Source of the DNA: JBBIGV01 sp037447335 | Lineage (GTDB): Bacteria > Bacteroidota > Ignavibacteria > Ignavibacteriales > Ignavibacteriaceae | DNA length: 64,000 nucleotides | NCBI GenBank assembly: GCA_037447335.1 | Contig: JBBIGV010000003.1 | Span: 27,362 to 91,361 of the forward strand | Direction: 5' to 3' | Shown: in pieces, positions 63,851-64,000 of the stretch | Layout: the number at the start of each line of letters is the position of its first letter | Numbering within the stretch: position 1 is the first letter of the stretch | Translations under genes and position numbers: made by a program | The notes under the pieces: model-generated | The model's database searches: none | What the model was told of the DNA's origin: nothing | Seen by the model: the letters and a program-made list of their open reading frames with translations, nothing else

Positions 63851-64000
63851 CACTATAAGTCTTACTATCGCCCGGTCTTTAAAATCCCATCATTATTTTT
63901 CCCTTTTATGATAGCGCCTTTCTCTCTAACTTTCAGCGCTTAAATAATCTTAATTCCGAGATAGAAATATCAGAAGGTCTGTTTAAAGAGCCAAAAATGG

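Overview
The window looks like a chromosomal piece of an Ignavibacteria-type member of the Bacteroidota/Chlorobiota group. I infer this from a PorV/PorQ-like outer-membrane protein, cargo proteins ending in the 'FPNPFNPST' type sorting domain, a complete SUF operon with a bacilliredoxin, a GTP-dependent PEP carboxykinase, low GC content, frequent TTG starts and many short dispersed palindromes. No rRNA, tRNA, CRISPR array, integrase or transposase gene was recognised.

Layout. 1-6438: surface and secretion genes (a decayed sorting-domain protein, PorV-like barrel, a cyanophycinase-like protein split by a stop, an M14 peptidase). 6536-13610 (minus): sufB-C-D-S-U, a DUF59 protein, a bacilliredoxin and an Rrf2 regulator; the sufB/sufC gap has been invaded by palindromes and a 118-bp MITE-like element. 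13817-32183: a glycan/surface polysaccharide locus with glycosyltransferases, a YfhO-like membrane protein, a flippase, at least six SAM-methyltransferase-like proteins and an FdtA/FdtB pair for a 3-amino-3,6-dideoxy sugar. 32701-35291: a GroES-like protein, a dead lipoprotein gene and fumarase. 35548-45515: a type III restriction-modification operon with a TrlF-like PHP/ATPase and an AlbA_2/Schlafen-type protein between mod and res. 45566-50317: a membrane protein, a secreted pullulanase-like enzyme and the remnant of a cNMP-thioredoxin reductase gene. 50318-60245: a large hybrid histidine kinase, pckG, an MlaE-like permease, an antiporter and a universal stress protein. 60246-63850: ilvE, alkaline phosphatase and a lexA operon.

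The most unusual object is in the restriction-modification operon. The mod gene carries a 593-bp cassette bounded by AACACCCC/GGGGTGTT inverted ends. It contains palindromes and a DUF559 (Vsr-like) nuclease reading frame, and it lies in the same reading frame as both halves of mod, interrupted only by one TAG where the DUF559 family normally has Trp. This resembles, in logic, the in-frame palindromic elements of Rickettsia, but here with a nuclease-like cargo.

Three other repeat families were seen. One is the 118-bp element, present as two identical inverted copies that flank sufB, the glycan locus and fumC. Another is a ~285-300-bp element with CTGTCCAAAA ends; one copy sits inside a destroyed thioredoxin-reductase gene. 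The last is a set of small REP-like hairpins. The lexA promoter has a fully symmetric 44-bp double palindrome covering most of the region between its -35 and -10 boxes and the start codon.
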